Source of the DNA: Caecitellus pseudoparvulus | Taxonomy: Eukaryota > Bigyra: Bicosoecida | Assembly (NCBI GenBank): GCA_965644315.1 | Contig: CBFFRQ010000144.1 | Coordinates: 1-40,147, forward strand | Direction of reading: 5' to 3' | DNA length: 40,147 nt | Shown: positions 31,699-39,483 of the stretch, piece by piece | Numbering within the stretch: position 1 is the stretch's first letter | Layout of the letters: each line of letters opens with the position of its first letter | Notes under the pieces: generated by a model | The model's input: the letters and a program-made list of their open reading frames with translations, nothing else | Databases searched by the model: none | What the model was told of the DNA's origin: nothing | Program-made: the position numbers and the translations under genes

Positions 31699-32682
31699 AT
31701 GCCAAGCTTCACGCAACACCCCGTGCACCCGCCATTGTCAGCTTGCTTTGGCTCGAGGCACAACGAGGAAGAGGTTATCGTGGTGGATGCGCCACGCCCC
31801 AGCATGCCTACCCCCAACGACATCATCTTGGTGGGCACGTCACATGGGCGTCTGCTGGCTGTGCTCGGCGCGCCGCGCTCTGCACATGTCACGGAGTCAT
31901 TGTGGATGGACTGGCGGGTGGTGGCTGAGATGGCACCCCAACACGAGGGCAGCATCACGCAGATCGTGCCAATGAGCAAGGACTTCCGACACAAGGTGGA
32001 ACCGTGGATCAGCTCCTCCATGCCGACTCTGCGGGTGGACAGGGAGTCCGCTGCCATCGACTTCCTCTTCATCACCACCGGCGCCGATTGCAAGATAAAG
32101 CTGATGACTCTGGACATGGACAGTAACTTCATCAGCTTGTCTGAAGCAAGCCACGCAGAGGATCCCTCCACACAAGTGTCCAAGGTGGACCTGAGCGGGC
32201 TTGGCGCCAGGCATCGACCCTCAGCGGTGGAGGCCCGTGCGGAGCATTCTGCACAGCTGACGGGCTCTGGCGCCAGCGGCCTGCACGAGTCGTCATCGTC
32301 TGTGCTACAGGATGGCGCTGGCGAGTCCAAGGCACCGCCTCCTTTGCCCATCCCTGCCTCGGGTCGGGCAGACAGCCCAGGCGGATTTGAAGCAGAAGAG
32401 AAGCAGAAACCTGGCGGTGGGCAAGCCAAACCCGCCCAGGGTTGCTCTCCCGGCCGCCTCTCCTCCAGCGGCAACCCTGGTGAGGATGATGAGGATCTGG
32501 ACGAGCACAAGGAGGACGCCATGCTGAAGATGAGCACCATGCGGCTCCTCACAGGGCAGAGCAAGAAGAAGGGCTTCGGCTCGCCAGATTCCAAGGAACA
32601 CCCTCGACGCGGCTCAGCCATGTCGCCCAAGGGCGGCGACCAGGTGGCAGAAAAAAAAAGGGATGGTGGTGGTTTAGTGTAA
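31699..32682 (+). CDS. host ORF with beta-propeller-like strands, cut by the viral element
   Basis: Open frame with an N-terminal part reading like WD40/propeller strands (NDIILVGTSHGRLLAVLG, then FLFITTGADCKIKLMTLDMD) and a C-terminal half that is low complexity, rich in Ser, Gly, Pro and acidic residues. The first in-frame ATG is 31699, but the propeller-like part begins about 15 codons later after a possible acceptor (ATTGTCAG at 31740). This may therefore be an internal exon of a larger gene whose 5' part is not in the window. The last codons run through a poly-A stretch and end where the AT-rich DNA begins, so the natural C-terminus is probably lost or lies beyond the element. No family name is justified. 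Confidence 0.5.
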   Translation: MPSFTQHPVHPPLSACFGSRHNEEEVIVVDAPRPSMPTPNDIILVGTSHGRLLAVLGAPRSAHVTESLWMDWRVVAEMAPQHEGSITQIVPMSKDFRHKVEPWISSSMPTLRVDRESAAIDFLFITTGADCKIKLMTLDMDSNFISLSEASHAEDPSTQVSKVDLSGLGARHRPSAVEARAEHSAQLTGSGASGLHESSSSVLQDGAGESKAPPPLPIPASGRADSPGGFEAEEKQKPGGGQAKPAQGCSPGRLSSSGNPGEDDEDLDEHKEDAMLKMSTMRLLTGQSKKKGFGSPDSKEHPRRGSAMSPKGGDQVAEKKRDGGGLV

Positions 32683-32692
32683 AACACCACCC
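32664..32692 (+). other. hairpin at the host-virus boundary
   Basis: Imperfect inverted repeat: GGTGGTGGTTTAGTGT pairs with AAAACACCACC. It lies across the stop of the host ORF, directly before the drop in GC. It contains GGTTTAGTGT, which recurs in the hairpin at 34655. It could be the terminus of the element or a transcript 3' end signal. Confidence 0.5.
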
Positions 32693-32694
32693 CA

Positions 32695-33066
32695 CGGTAG
32701 ATACATACGTAATGCGTGGCTAAAGCCACTATATTTAATGGTTCATTATATAGTAATTTAATAGTCAATAAAATATATATTATTTAAGGTATATTTAAAA
32801 ACAAGAAATAGTAAATTATAGGAAATATAAAAAAGTAATAAGTTAAAACATTATTTCCTATTTCCTTAATTTCTCTTTTTTTTATGGATTTTTAAATATT
32901 ATTATAATTTTCTTAAAATAGACTTTGAGAAAGAAAATATAAGATATAGGAAAAGTCTCTCTTAATCGCATGTGTTATACTTTTAGTGAATGAGTAAGTA
33001 AATATCTCTCTTAATTGCGGTGTGTGTCCCCTTCAAGAACAATTTAAACGCAATATTAAAAAATAA
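32695..33066 (+). pseudogene. AT-rich leader with relic of a duplicated viral ORF
   Basis: No intact gene. Two patches resemble the gene fragment at 34456-34643. The first is ATGGTTCATTATA near 32738, matching 34545. The second encodes NAILKNK before a stop at 33068-33070, matching MNAILKNKV at the end of that gene. They lie about 300 nt apart here and about 70 nt apart in the better copy, so extra sequence has entered. A perfect short hairpin (GTGGC, loop TAAA, GCCAC) lies at 32716-32729. The sequence TCTCTCTTAATYGC is repeated at 32956 and 33005. A degenerate promoter-like ATTATTTAAGG lies at 32779. Confidence 0.4.
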
Positions 33067-33093
33067 ATAACATAAAAGTGAATTATGTATTAG
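33067..33093 (+). promoter_or_regulatory. viral promoter motif, copy 1 (degenerate)
   Basis: ATAACATAAAAGTGAA followed by TTATGTATTAG. It aligns with the other five copies and ends 8 nt before the ATG at 33102, which favours that start over the GTG at 33078. Confidence 0.6.
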
Positions 33094-33101
33094 TAATATA
33101 T

Positions 33102-34643
33102 ATGAGTATGAAACCGAAAATTTCTATGAAAAATAGAAAATCATACTATAAAAAGGAACTAACATTTAGTAGTAGTAAATCTTTTGTAAGGAATTTTATT
33201 ATTGAAATTCAAGATGTAGAAGACCTAAAAAATGAAGATTTTTATATACACATAATGTTATATTTTACTCATGAAAAAGAAAGTAATGAAGAATATTTAA
33301 ATCATATTAAGTTAAATATAGACCTTTATTACAATTTAAGAAAAGTTTTATCTTCAGATTTACTAAATGATTATTTTCAACAAAGTGAAAATATTAATTT
33401 ATATGATGAAAGGAATGAATTTAATACAACATATGGTGCGTCACGGATTGGTGGATCAGGGTTGGTTTGAACTCCAGGGGCCCCTGTGATTTGTCACCAG
33501 CGGAGTCGATTTCCACAGTGAGGAGGTGTTGTGCAATATGAATTTACCAGCGCCTCCCATCCACTCATGTATGCCTTGTTGGGTGTTCTTTTTTTCGTGC
33601 AACTGAGGGTGCGGCAGTACGCGGGTGTTTGTAGCCGTTTGTGCTCGTGTCTCGATCGGCAGCCCTGCCCCAGCGCAACGTAGGCCCGCTCGTTCGCCTA
33701 AAACGGATACTCATCTGTTTCTCCGCTTTGCACTGAATTGCCACTCAGTGCCTTGGTCTTGGTACTTTCCTCAGCAAGTCTCGAGCACAGTTTGAATGGT
33801 GAGCATAACGGCAAGATTTTGAGCGTTGCTCACAGGTCAAGGTCTCCCCTACCGTGAAAGCAGGCGGGACTTCAAGCCCAAGGGAGGCTAGATCGGCGTG
33901 CGAAGTCACAAAGGGGGACTGCATTGAGTCCACCGGAGCACACCATTCTTGCAGCTGTGAGGGTTTGAAACGGTGTGCGGAAATCGCTACGCATACCGTC
34001 ACACTTCCCCCCCTCCTTTGCCAAATAGGCGATTCTCTACAACACAAAGGACGCCCCGGTGACGGGGGGCATGTTGGGCACAACTCCTGGCTCACTTTCC
34101 TTCTCTTGTCTGTCTCGGGAGCGCCCCTTTGACCCGAGTGGTGCAAACAACCTACAAAGTCCAGCTACCATGCTCTCTGAATTGGGCATCCCCGTGGATG
34201 GACACATCCTGGGCGACGCAATCCTGCGCCTTTCGAACAGAAATGCCCCCGTCTTTGTATTGGACCCCGCTCTCATCCCCGAATTCTCCTTCCAGAAGCT
34301 GGACAGTCATGGACTGTGCTCCCGGCCGAAGTGCAAGGCACATGCATCAGCCGTGTTTCATGCTACCCACTGCATGTTTTACCATGCAACAAGGAAGAAC
34401 CTGAACAAGGCACACGCTGAGTTCCAAGACGTGTTCACTGAGCGTGTGAGTAAAGACAATTTTTCATTTGTAGCGTTTAAGTTAGAAAAGAAAAAGCATT
34501 TTTATGGATATAATTGCTTAACTGATGATCAATTTAATTGGTTATGGTTCATTATACATGAGTATATTAGTAGACATATGAAAAGTGGAACTAAAAATTC
34601 ACGTAGTAGATACATGAACGCAATACTAAAAAATAAAGTATAA
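33102..34643 (+). CDS. viral ORF of unknown function, interrupted by a GC-rich insert
   Basis: The first part, 33102-33435, is AT-rich and lysine-rich (MSMKPKISMKNRKSYYKKEL and on, ending EFNTTY). The second part, 34456-34643, continues in AT-rich, lysine-rich style (FSFVAFKLEKKKHFYGYNCL, later NWLWFIIHEYISRHM) and ends NAILKNKV. Between them lies a 1-kb GC-rich segment. Removing 33436-34455, or 33436-34473 with the better acceptor-like TTTTTCATTTGTAG, joins both parts in phase to a protein of about 167-173 residues. Whether the segment is spliced out or simply destroys the gene is unknown. Left unspliced, the first half ends after 10 foreign residues at 33470. No family recognised. Confidence 0.5.
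33436..34455 (+). other. GC-rich insert inside the viral ORF, intron-like ends
   Basis: About 1,020 bp of host-like base composition between AT-rich flanks. It begins GTGCGT, the usual host splice donor, and ends near GTGAGTAAAG. No clear target duplication flanks it (only GCGT near both ends). The first 570 bp hold no gene I can support. A host-like exon occupies 34029-34445. It could be a transposon remnant, an introner-like insertion, or the product of recombination with host DNA. Confidence 0.6.
34029..34445 (+). CDS. host-like internal exon, partial gene
   Basis: An open GC-rich frame of 139 codons between a pyrimidine-rich acceptor (CCCCCTCCTTTGCCAAATAG ending at 34028) and a consensus donor GTGAGT at 34446. 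The peptide is well balanced (MLSELGIPVDGHILGDAI, later PVFVLDPALIPEFSFQKLD). It contains a Cys/His set, GLCSRPKCKAHA followed by HATHCMFYHAT, that could bind zinc. No family is recognised. Splicing partners are not visible: upstream of it is 570 bp without a gene and downstream is viral DNA. It looks like an exon carried away from its own gene. Confidence 0.45.
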
Positions 34644-34654
34644 GAGTATAGTAT

Positions 34655-34676
34655 AGGGGTTTAGTGTTTTCCCCCT
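34655..34676 (+). terminator. hairpin after the interrupted viral ORF
   Basis: AGGGG and CCCCT enclose TTTAGTGTTTT, 11 bp after the stop codon at 34643. The loop shares GGTTTAGTGT with the hairpin at 32664. Palindromes at gene ends direct transcript 3' processing in some giant viruses; the role here is inferred. Confidence 0.4.
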
Positions 34677-34734
34677 TTGAGTTTTATAGAATTATCTTCA
34701 TAATAATTATGAGGAGAATTTAAAAAATAAAAAA

Positions 34735-34760
34735 ATTACTTAAAGATAAATTTCGTATTG
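34735..34760 (+). promoter_or_regulatory. viral promoter motif, copy 2
   Basis: ATTACTTAAAGATAAA followed by TTTCGTATTG, ending 15 nt before the helicase ATG. Confidence 0.8.
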
Positions 34761-34775
34761 TAATTATAATAGCAA

Positions 34776-36479
34776 ATGGTCGTATTCAGTGTAATGACAA
34801 TTAAGAATTTACTTAATGAAAACAAAATAGAAGATGTCAAAGAGTATGTGCAAAAATACTTTTTTAAGACAACAGATAGTTATTTTTTTAAGAATGTGCA
34901 AACTGGGAAATATGATAACTTCAAGCAAAAAGACTTGAGACAATATATTCCAAAAGATTTAAACAATAAAGAATATATTGAAGAGAACAATATAAAATCA
35001 AATAGACAAACAAAATTCAATTTGTTTGATTACATGGTAAGTTCTGAATTTTGTGATTGTTCCAATAATGTACAATATGGTATATTTCCAGATACAGATG
35101 ATGATATTGTATCCATTACAAGAAATATTAAGGGTAAAGCCTTAATTCAAAAATATTTAAATATGGTTAAACCTTTACCTTTTGATTTAAGTGAATGTAA
35201 AGACATAAAAGAGAAAGATTTTTTAGAAGAAATTGAAGTTATTGATAATCATATTAAGGAAGTATTATGTGGGGGAAATATTGCTATGTTTGAATATGTA
35301 CGTTTATTTTTTGCTTTTTCAATTGCTGGTGTAAAGGTGCGAAAAGCAATCTTTATGTTGTCAGAAGAAAGAACCGGAAAAGGCATATATTTAAACTTCT
35401 TAGATCGTGTGCTTGGCGAAAGAATGCTTAAAACATCCTCAACCGAAACTATAACAAAGTACACAAAACCATTAGAAGGGGTTGTATTAGTAAATATTGA
35501 TGAGCTACCAGAACTAAGAGGAAATTTACTTATACAAGATAAACTGAAAGGATTAATAACTGAAGATAAATTTGATTGCCGTGATATGTACAGTGTAGGA
35601 TACACTCAAACAAATACATTTAACATAATTATAACGACAAATATTGAAGGATCAATTAATTTGAGTCAATCAAACAAAGAGCGGTATATATGCCCCGATG
35701 TATCAGACCATCGTAAAGGTGATTTTAAGTATTTCCAAAGTGTCATTAAGGCTATGAATTGTAAGGGGGTAATACCTGCATATTTTAATCATATGAGAAA
35801 GCTTTATGAAGAAAACAAAGATTTTAATTTTGATATTATGCCAAATTCAAGAACAAGGGATGAAAAAATTATATCTGCTCTTCCTCCTTTATACAAGTAT
35901 ATCAAAGATGAATTTATATTTAATAATGCTGATATGGATATAGAATGCAAGCAATTATTGGATGAATACAATACGAACGCAAAATTTAAAATGACCCTTC
36001 ATAGATTACACAAAGATTTAAAAAAGATAGGTATTATTAAAACTACTGTATCTGTAAATGGTTCAACAAAGAGAAAATTTATTGTACCTGTTGAAACATT
36101 ACGCAAAATATTTATAAGTAAAAGATGGTATGACCCAGAAATAGAAGATGATGAAGCACCAGAAGAAGAGGTATCAGTTGATGACATGGATTATATTAAA
36201 GTTTTGTATGCAAAACATCCTGAAAAGTTTAAAGAGTTTATGTCAATTTTAGAAGGGAAGAAACCAAAACCAATAACAGTAGAATCAAAAAAATCAAAAC
36301 CAAAAAAAGTTAAACTATCTGAAAACAAGAAAATATTCAAGAAAGAAAAGGAAGTCAAAGCAAAAGCAAAAAAAAAGAAAACAGAAAAGGAAATTAAAGA
36401 ATACAAAAAGAAAGCAACAAAAGCAAGTAAGAACGGAAAATTAATAACTAAAGAAAATGATAATTTAGGAATTTTTTAA
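34776..36479 (+). CDS. superfamily 3 DNA helicase (D5-like)
   Basis: A 567-residue replication helicase of the SF3 class, which unwinds viral DNA as a hexamer. After an N-terminal region without a recognisable primase, a D5-N-like segment appears (residues 150-195, with VLCGGNIAMFEYVRLFFA). Walker A is the variant SEERTGKG at 196-203, where the usual Ser/Thr after GK is Gly. Walker B is VVLVNIDEL (Asp242, Glu243). Motif C is IIITTN (Asn289), and the arginine finger is in NKERYICP (Arg303). The C-terminal 100 residues are a lysine-rich tail (KAKAKKKKTEKEIKEYKKKA), perhaps for DNA binding. A second ATG at residue 7 is also possible. It is preceded by promoter motif copy 2 and followed by three more + strand genes in the same style. 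Confidence 0.88.
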   Translation: MVVFSVMTIKNLLNENKIEDVKEYVQKYFFKTTDSYFFKNVQTGKYDNFKQKDLRQYIPKDLNNKEYIEENNIKSNRQTKFNLFDYMVSSEFCDCSNNVQYGIFPDTDDDIVSITRNIKGKALIQKYLNMVKPLPFDLSECKDIKEKDFLEEIEVIDNHIKEVLCGGNIAMFEYVRLFFAFSIAGVKVRKAIFMLSEERTGKGIYLNFLDRVLGERMLKTSSTETITKYTKPLEGVVLVNIDELPELRGNLLIQDKLKGLITEDKFDCRDMYSVGYTQTNTFNIIITTNIEGSINLSQSNKERYICPDVSDHRKGDFKYFQSVIKAMNCKGVIPAYFNHMRKLYEENKDFNFDIMPNSRTRDEKIISALPPLYKYIKDEFIFNNADMDIECKQLLDEYNTNAKFKMTLHRLHKDLKKIGIIKTTVSVNGSTKRKFIVPVETLRKIFISKRWYDPEIEDDEAPEEEVSVDDMDYIKVLYAKHPEKFKEFMSILEGKKPKPITVESKKSKPKKVKLSENKKIFKKEKEVKAKAKKKKTEKEIKEYKKKATKASKNGKLITKENDNLGIF

Positions 36480-36483
36480 TTAA

Positions 36484-36510
36484 ATGACCTAAGGATAAAT
36501 TACGTATTTA
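36484..36510 (+). promoter_or_regulatory. viral promoter motif, copy 3
   Basis: ATGACCTAAGGATAAA followed by TTACGTATTTA, beginning a few bases after the helicase stop and ending 13 nt before the next ATG. Confidence 0.8.
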
Positions 36511-36523
36511 CGATATATTAGAT

Positions 36524-36868
36524 ATGGTAAATATGAATAAGTATATTGTAAGAAGAAATGAAGAGAAGGTAGGAGGACATACTCAACATGATATGTATAT
36601 TGAAGCAAAGGATGGAGAAGAAATAAATTTTGATAGCATTAAAGAACTATATGGTCATATTGTTCCCAAGATAGATAAAAAGTATGATGTTGATGAACTT
36701 GTTGTACTTGGACTTCGTAAAGATGGTATTATGAATATTAAAGGGTATGGTTCAACAATTGACGAAACATTGGATAATTTAGATGAGTACTTAAATGGTA
36801 AAGTAAAAGTACAATCAAAATTTCAATCTGTAAGATCATTAACTATTTCATGGTTAGTGGAAGAATAA
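36524..36868 (+). CDS. small viral protein of unknown function
   Basis: A 114-residue protein between helicase and polymerase, each with its own promoter motif. Not recognised. Charged and compact, with alternating strand-like and helical stretches (DVDELVVLGLRKDGIMNI, then ETLDNLDEYLNG), no membrane segment and no cysteines. Two starts are close together (36524 and the ATG two codons later). Its place between two replication genes suggests a replication accessory role, for example a processivity or DNA-binding factor, but nothing in the sequence proves it. Confidence 0.75.
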   Translation: MVNMNKYIVRRNEEKVGGHTQHDMYIEAKDGEEINFDSIKELYGHIVPKIDKKYDVDELVVLGLRKDGIMNIKGYGSTIDETLDNLDEYLNGKVKVQSKFQSVRSLTISWLVEE

Positions 36869-36877
36869 AATAATAAA

Positions 36878-36903
36878 ATGACTTAAAGATAAGATTAGTA
36901 TTT
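36878..36903 (+). promoter_or_regulatory. viral promoter motif, copy 4
   Basis: ATGACTTAAAGATAAG followed by ATTAGTATTT, ending 8 nt before the polymerase ATG. Confidence 0.75.
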
Positions 36904-36911
36904 TATAATAT

Positions 36912-38150
36912 ATGATAGTATATTATAAAGACTCAGTATCAAGAACTTATTTTTCATATGATGGAGGAAAGGTAAAGAAGAGCTACAAAAAACCAAATGG
37001 GTATGAGATGTTAAAGAGCTTTGGAATAGATGCAGATGAAAACGGACTCATAGAGTATTATGAAAAGATTCAAGAATATTCAAATGAATTAGAAAAATAC
37101 TTATCCAATATACCAAGTACACGAAATCCTAAACGAATGTTATTTAAAGGACTGGATCTAAGATTCTTTAAAGAGGATGGATGTAATACCTCACTAATGA
37201 ATACTTTACTGATCAATACACGCAAAGATAAGAAGAATTTGAAATCCTATGAACATATGACATATGAAGAATATAAATTTATGGATCAATCATATGATTC
37301 AGGTTTAATAGCAGGTACACCATACAAAGGTAAAGTATATGCTTATGATCAAAAGAAATTTTATTCAATGACTTATGGATGTAGAAAAAGAAACTTTAAG
37401 TTTCCAGTAAAAAGAGGAAGATTTGAAACATTAACAGAGACACCCGAAAAGTTTGAATATGGATATTATCATATTAAAGTTGTTTCATCAGATCCAAGAG
37501 CAAAATTTCTTATTGGCTTTTCTAAGAAGAATTATTATGATCATTTTACATTGAATAAACTGAAATTCTTTCGTGATTGGGTCGGTCTAAGTCTTAAATG
37601 GGAAATTATACAGGATGGTAAACCAAATGCTTTAATATATGATAATGATACATTAGTAGATTCACATATTATTTTTGGATGGTATCAAGATATACTCATG
37701 AAAGCAAATGATAAGCTATCAAAGAACCCTCTTATTAAGTTTATGTTAAATAATATGTTTGGATATCAAAAGATTAAACATCGGCCAATTTATAGAAAAC
37801 TATCAAGTATTCAAAGCAAAACCGAAGAGGAGCAAAAGAATATTTTACCAATTCTTAGTAAGTCTTATGTAAACAAGAAAGGTGAACGTGTGTATTATAC
37901 AGTAAAAAGAGAGCGTATATTCTTATATACAACTGCAAGAATGGGATATTTTCTACCTGCCACTTGTAGAGCTAAGATGTCAAATTTAATAGCTCCAATT
38001 CTTGATGATGTAGTAAGGATATATATTGATGGTTTCATATGTAAAAAGAATCATGATGAAGTAATAACAAAGTTTATTTGTCAGGATCATAAGTACCACA
38101 ATAAGACAATAGATATTAAAAGCTCACAAACAATTTACTTTTTGGATTGA
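36912..38150 (+). CDS. minimal family B-type DNA polymerase
   Basis: A 412-residue protein with the polymerase motifs of family B in order. Motif A is YAYDQKKFYSMTYG (Asp146), in the place of D..SLYP. Motif B is KFMLNNMFG (Lys276 to Gly284), matching KxxxNxxYG. Motif C is IYIDGF (Asp373). No 3'-5' exonuclease domain is visible: the 135 residues before motif A are too few and lack its acidic motifs. Motif C has a single aspartate followed by Gly, instead of DTD. Polinton and mavirus polymerases are protein-primed family B enzymes of about 600-1,000 residues, so this is a strongly reduced relative. Its stop overlaps the convergent integrase gene by 16 bp. Confidence 0.8.
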   Translation: MIVYYKDSVSRTYFSYDGGKVKKSYKKPNGYEMLKSFGIDADENGLIEYYEKIQEYSNELEKYLSNIPSTRNPKRMLFKGLDLRFFKEDGCNTSLMNTLLINTRKDKKNLKSYEHMTYEEYKFMDQSYDSGLIAGTPYKGKVYAYDQKKFYSMTYGCRKRNFKFPVKRGRFETLTETPEKFEYGYYHIKVVSSDPRAKFLIGFSKKNYYDHFTLNKLKFFRDWVGLSLKWEIIQDGKPNALIYDNDTLVDSHIIFGWYQDILMKANDKLSKNPLIKFMLNNMFGYQKIKHRPIYRKLSSIQSKTEEEQKNILPILSKSYVNKKGERVYYTVKRERIFLYTTARMGYFLPATCRAKMSNLIAPILDDVVRIYIDGFICKKNHDEVITKFICQDHKYHNKTIDIKSSQTIYFLD

Positions 38151-39145
38151 TTCTTCTTTTTTTCTTCATATTCCTTTACTATATCTGGAACTTGTTTTTT
38201 AATTCTTATTTTGTTTTCCCAAGTTGCATTTTTCTTAGGAAAACCTTTCCACCATACTTTATATTGTCCTCTCCTATCATCTATTATTTCTCTGACTTCA
38301 AATGTTTCTTCACCACTGGCTAGTTTAAGTTCTGATTCTGCAAATGATACATTTGGTAAATAATTTAATTGATATCGTACTGGAACATTTCCTTTATATG
38401 CCAGTATTTGTTTAATTTTTCTAGCTTTCTTACTAAATCTTCTATCTCCTGTTCTAAATCCTCCTTGAACGGGATTTCCTAATGAATCTTCGGCCTGAGA
38501 TGGTGTCAGCTTATAATATACAAGATCACCTATTTTAAATTTTGGAGAGATCATCTTAATTTTTGCAAATTTAAATTTGTTTGGTTCAACTTTTCTTATT
38601 TTGTTTAATTTAGTTCTTACCTGAGATAAAATATCTGTCCATTCTCTATAAGGTTTATTAGTTTCTTCTTCTTTTTTGTTCATGTATCCATTAAATAGTC
38701 TTCCAAGTGTTTTATTTAATCTTTCCACATTTGCCATTTGCTGATGTCTTCCTTTCATTGCTGTTTTTTTCAGAATGGATTCATCAAATAGAAATTTGGC
38801 AAAATCACCCTTAAATTCTCCTCCTCCATCTGTTCTTATGCTTGCTTCTGGTAAATTAATATGTTTTCGTTTAATCATCTTTTTAAATGCACCTAAAACA
38901 GTATTTGGTCTTTTAGTTTTTAGTGGTTCAATATCAAATTCATTAGTCCATAAGTCAACAACAACTAATAAATATTTAAATCCTTCTTTGGTCTTTGGTA
39001 GCTCTAATAAATCAGCTTGAAAATTATAATCTTCTTCGGGATAGATTACCCCTTTAACTTTTGTAAACTGAGTTTCTTTAGGTTGTGGTTTAGTAAAAGT
39101 CTCATCAATTCCCAGTTCAGATATTAACTCTTTTATTTTGCTCAT
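38135..39145 (-). CDS. retroviral-type (rve) integrase with chromodomain
   Basis: A 336-residue integrase. The catalytic core shows Asp45 in NFQADLLEL, Asp106 in RTDGGGEFKG and Glu141 in ANVERLNKTLGR, with 34 residues between the last two, close to the classical DD35E spacing. Around residues 285-325 a chromodomain is clear: FEVREIIDDRRGQYKVWWKG then TWENKIRI, with the aromatic residues that bind methylated histone tails. The usual N-terminal zinc-binding HHCC module is not evident. Chromodomain integrases occur in Maverick/Polintons, some virophages and chromoviral retrotransposons; the neighbours here decide for the first group. It is transcribed opposite to the helicase-polymerase block and shares a 52-bp intergenic region with the next + gene. 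Confidence 0.92.
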   Translation of the reverse strand: MSKIKELISELGIDETFTKPQPKETQFTKVKGVIYPEEDYNFQADLLELPKTKEGFKYLLVVVDLWTNEFDIEPLKTKRPNTVLGAFKKMIKRKHINLPEASIRTDGGGEFKGDFAKFLFDESILKKTAMKGRHQQMANVERLNKTLGRLFNGYMNKKEEETNKPYREWTDILSQVRTKLNKIRKVEPNKFKFAKIKMISPKFKIGDLVYYKLTPSQAEDSLGNPVQGGFRTGDRRFSKKARKIKQILAYKGNVPVRYQLNYLPNVSFAESELKLASGEETFEVREIIDDRRGQYKVWWKGFPKKNATWENKIRIKKQVPDIVKEYEEKKKNQSKK

Positions 39146-39164
39146 TATATAATTAATTAATAAA

Positions 39165-39190
39165 ATAACTTAAGGATAAAATGCGTTTTA
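39165..39190 (+). promoter_or_regulatory. viral promoter motif, copy 5
   Basis: ATAACTTAAGGATAAA followed by ATGCGTTTTA, ending 7 nt before the ATG at 39198. It occupies the short region divergent from the integrase, with the motif oriented toward the + gene only. Confidence 0.8.
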
Positions 39191-39197
39191 AGACGTA

Positions 39198-39482
39198 ATG
39201 AATAGATTCACACAAGAAATAAAGAAAGTTAAGAAAATGATGATCAATGAAACGGACGAAGAGAAACTACGAAAAATGAAATATGTCATACAGGACATCA
39301 AAAGGTATAAAAAGAAAATGGATACATTGTTCTTGCAATTGGAGGATAATCCAGCCCATGAAGTAGATATTGATAATTTACATGATGAATTTACATCATT
39401 TCAAGATAGCTATCCGGAATACATAGAATACTATGATGAATACTATGAATCAGATTCGGAAGATGAATTAATAATTAAATAA
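39198..39482 (+). CDS. small coiled-coil viral protein with acidic end
   Basis: A 94-residue protein, not recognised. The first 50 residues are a lysine-rich amphipathic helix likely to form a coiled coil (EIKKVKKMMINETDEEKLRK). The C-terminal third is acidic and tyrosine-rich (YPEYIEYYDEYYESDSEDEL). No cysteines or membrane segments. The opposite charges of the two halves would suit a small structural or DNA-packaging partner. It has its own promoter motif, and the next gene begins 42 bp after its stop. Confidence 0.75.
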   Translation: MNRFTQEIKKVKKMMINETDEEKLRKMKYVIQDIKRYKKKMDTLFLQLEDNPAHEVDIDNLHDEFTSFQDSYPEYIEYYDEYYESDSEDELIIK

Positions 39483-39483
39483 A

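Noticed and set aside
32716-32729. A perfect short hairpin that could be part of a tRNA.
   Set aside because: Only one five-bp stem with a four-base loop; no cloverleaf or conserved tRNA bases nearby.
31320-32768. A 482-codon minus-strand frame spanning the host-virus boundary.
   Set aside because: It crosses an abrupt composition change and lies opposite two better-supported + frames; no family features.
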